DNA of 5,912 nucleotides from a candidate division TA06 bacterium (GTDB lineage: Bacteria; Ratteibacteria; UBA8468; MWAK01), in the NCBI GenBank assembly GCA_022704925.1, contig JAKJFK010000112.1, positions 1 to 5,912 on the forward strand, written 5' to 3'. Numbering within the stretch: position 1 is the first letter of the stretch; every line of letters starts with the position of its first letter. Shown here piece by piece: positions 5,022-5,912 of the stretch. Under the pieces are notes generated by a model, which did not search any database, had not been told where the DNA came from, and worked only from the letters and a program-made list of their open reading frames with translations. The translations under genes were made by a program, and so were the position numbers.

Positions 5022-5894
5022 ATGGACAAAACAAGAAACCGGCTGATCGGAGGCTGCCTTCTCCTGGCGATGCTCCTCTGGTTCGGGTCCCGGCTTTCGG
5101 CCGCCGACCCGGATCCGGCCGAGACGGCCCGGGTCAAGGCGGTTTTCGCCCTGCTCCGGACGGCCCTGGCCCAGCACGATTCCAAGGGCGTCTATGAACA
5201 GCTCGGGCAGGAGCGCAACCTGGCCCAGTCCCTGGAAAACTACCAGGAGATGATCCAAATCCGCCGCCTGCGGGGCGGCTGGATCCGGCCGGACCTGGAG
5301 TACGACCCGGAGCGGCTGGAGGTTGAATTCCTGCCGGACGAGGACGGCCGGGGGCGCGCCCGGGTCTGGAAGCTTAACGGGGACGGCAAGCGGGCCGGCA
5401 GCGAGGAGTTTGCCCGGGAAGGCAAGAATTGGAAATGGCTGCCCGCCTCCGGCTACCTCTGGTTTCCGGAGCCCAGCGGCGAGCTGGAGGAGATCGAGCG
5501 GCGGCGCCAGGCCCTGGAGGCCGGTCTCTCCAGCCCGAGCCCGTTCATGCGCTTCCAGACGGCCGTTAACCTGCTCGATAACAAGCAGTCGAAGGAACGG
5601 GCGATCCAGGTTCTCCAGGTCCTGGTCAAGGATCCCGAGCCGCGGTTCCGCCTCCGGGTCGCCGAGGCCCTGCTGAATGCCGGCGACAAGAACGTCATCC
5701 CGGTCCTGATCGATCTGCTGGCGGTGAGCGACACTTACGCGCGGGCCAAGTTCCTGCTGGAGAAGAACACCGGTCAGAGCTTCGGCGCCCTGATGGGCAT
5801 CACGACCAAGGCCGAACTGACCAAATTTCTCAACGACTGGAAAGCCTGGTGGAACCAGAACAAGGGCTCCTTCCAGCTGCCGGCGCAACCCTGA
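5022..5894 (+). CDS. Secreted HEAT-repeat protein with NTF2-like-looking N-terminal region, function unknown
   Basis: A 290-residue exported protein, probably periplasmic, of unknown role. Residues 1-27 form a Sec signal peptide: MDKTRNR basic start, hydrophobic core at about 8-20, cleavage after A27 (LSA/AD). C12 is too early for a lipobox. Residues about 34-150 look like a small alpha+beta domain: helices VKAVFALLRTALAQHD and LAQSLENYQEMIQI, then strands VEFL, RARVWKL and the closing W137-K-W. This resembles NTF2/DUF4878-like folds, which is inference. A charged helical linker (152-168) leads to two HEAT-type helix pairs at about 171-203 (MRFQTAVNLLDN, AIQVLQVLVKDPEP) and 205-235 (LRVAEALLNAGDKNVIPVLIDLL). 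The tail ARAKFLLEKNTGQSFG followed by LNDWKAWW is a motif often seen ending secreted HEAT proteins. Such proteins usually act as binding scaffolds; no catalytic motif is visible. It may share transcripts with the YchF-like gene 72 nt upstream. Confidence 0.85.
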   Translation: MDKTRNRLIGGCLLLAMLLWFGSRLSAADPDPAETARVKAVFALLRTALAQHDSKGVYEQLGQERNLAQSLENYQEMIQIRRLRGGWIRPDLEYDPERLEVEFLPDEDGRGRARVWKLNGDGKRAGSEEFAREGKNWKWLPASGYLWFPEPSGELEEIERRRQALEAGLSSPSPFMRFQTAVNLLDNKQSKERAIQVLQVLVKDPEPRFRLRVAEALLNAGDKNVIPVLIDLLAVSDTYARAKFLLEKNTGQSFGALMGITTKAELTKFLNDWKAWWNQNKGSFQLPAQP

Positions 5895-5912
5895 TCCGGC
5901 CCCGCGACCCCT

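Noticed and set aside
4941-5888. A 315-codon - strand frame antisense to the HEAT-protein gene.
   Set aside because: The + strand frame has a strong ribosome-binding site, a signal peptide and HEAT helices. The antisense frame has no recognisable family and ends in low-complexity sequence.
1-5912. Mobile elements, CRISPR arrays, tRNA genes, riboswitches or a defence system.
   Set aside because: No transposase, integrase, direct-repeat array, tRNA-like fold or toxin/defence motif is seen. All sizeable frames with family signatures are accounted for by six ordinary genes.

Overview
The window is a compact, strongly GC-rich bacterial chromosome segment with six protein genes and almost no spare DNA. 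Codon third positions are mostly G or C, gaps are 9 to 81 nt, and long meaningless antisense reading frames appear, as expected at high GC. I see no tRNA, rRNA, CRISPR array, insertion sequence or phage gene. A ferredoxin-type aldo/keto reductase points to an anaerobic or redox-active metabolism. Secreted HEAT-type and beta-rich proteins of unknown role are common in Planctomycetota, Acidobacteriota/Aminicenantes-like and other uncultivated high-GC lineages, but I cannot place the organism from this sequence.

Layout. (1) Left block, + strand, 1-2755: the C-terminal three quarters of a class I PLP aminotransferase (its start lies off the left edge), a secreted beta-rich protein of unknown function, and a DppB/OppB-type ABC transporter permease. 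The gaps are 25 and 9 nt, so this looks like one operon ending at the permease. No DppC-type partner, ATPase or binding protein follows. (2) A convergent junction of only 19 nt holds a short perfect GC hairpin. (3) An aldo/keto reductase with two C-terminal [4Fe-4S] motifs lies on the - strand (2775-3902). (4) An 81-nt divergent control region, clearly AT-richer than its surroundings (3903-3983), follows. (5) Rightward from it run a divergent YchF-like P-loop NTPase with a C-terminal DUF933/TGS domain (3984-4949) and, after 72 nt, a secreted HEAT-repeat protein (5022-5894). The last 18 nt (5895-5912) hold nothing I can identify.

The most noteworthy region is the divergent control region. On both strands the -10-like hexamer sits 6 to 8 nt before the only possible start codon, with an in-frame stop codon in or touching the -10 box and no Shine-Dalgarno sequence. 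Both genes should therefore be read from leaderless or nearly leaderless mRNAs, whereas the other complete genes here have clear ribosome-binding sites. A perfect 8-bp inverted repeat overlaps both promoters and could be an operator that co-controls the reductase and the YchF-like protein. The YchF-like protein is itself unusual: it keeps the YchF scaffold and C-terminal domain, but its nucleotide-recognition motifs have changed. A redox link between the two genes is an inference only.
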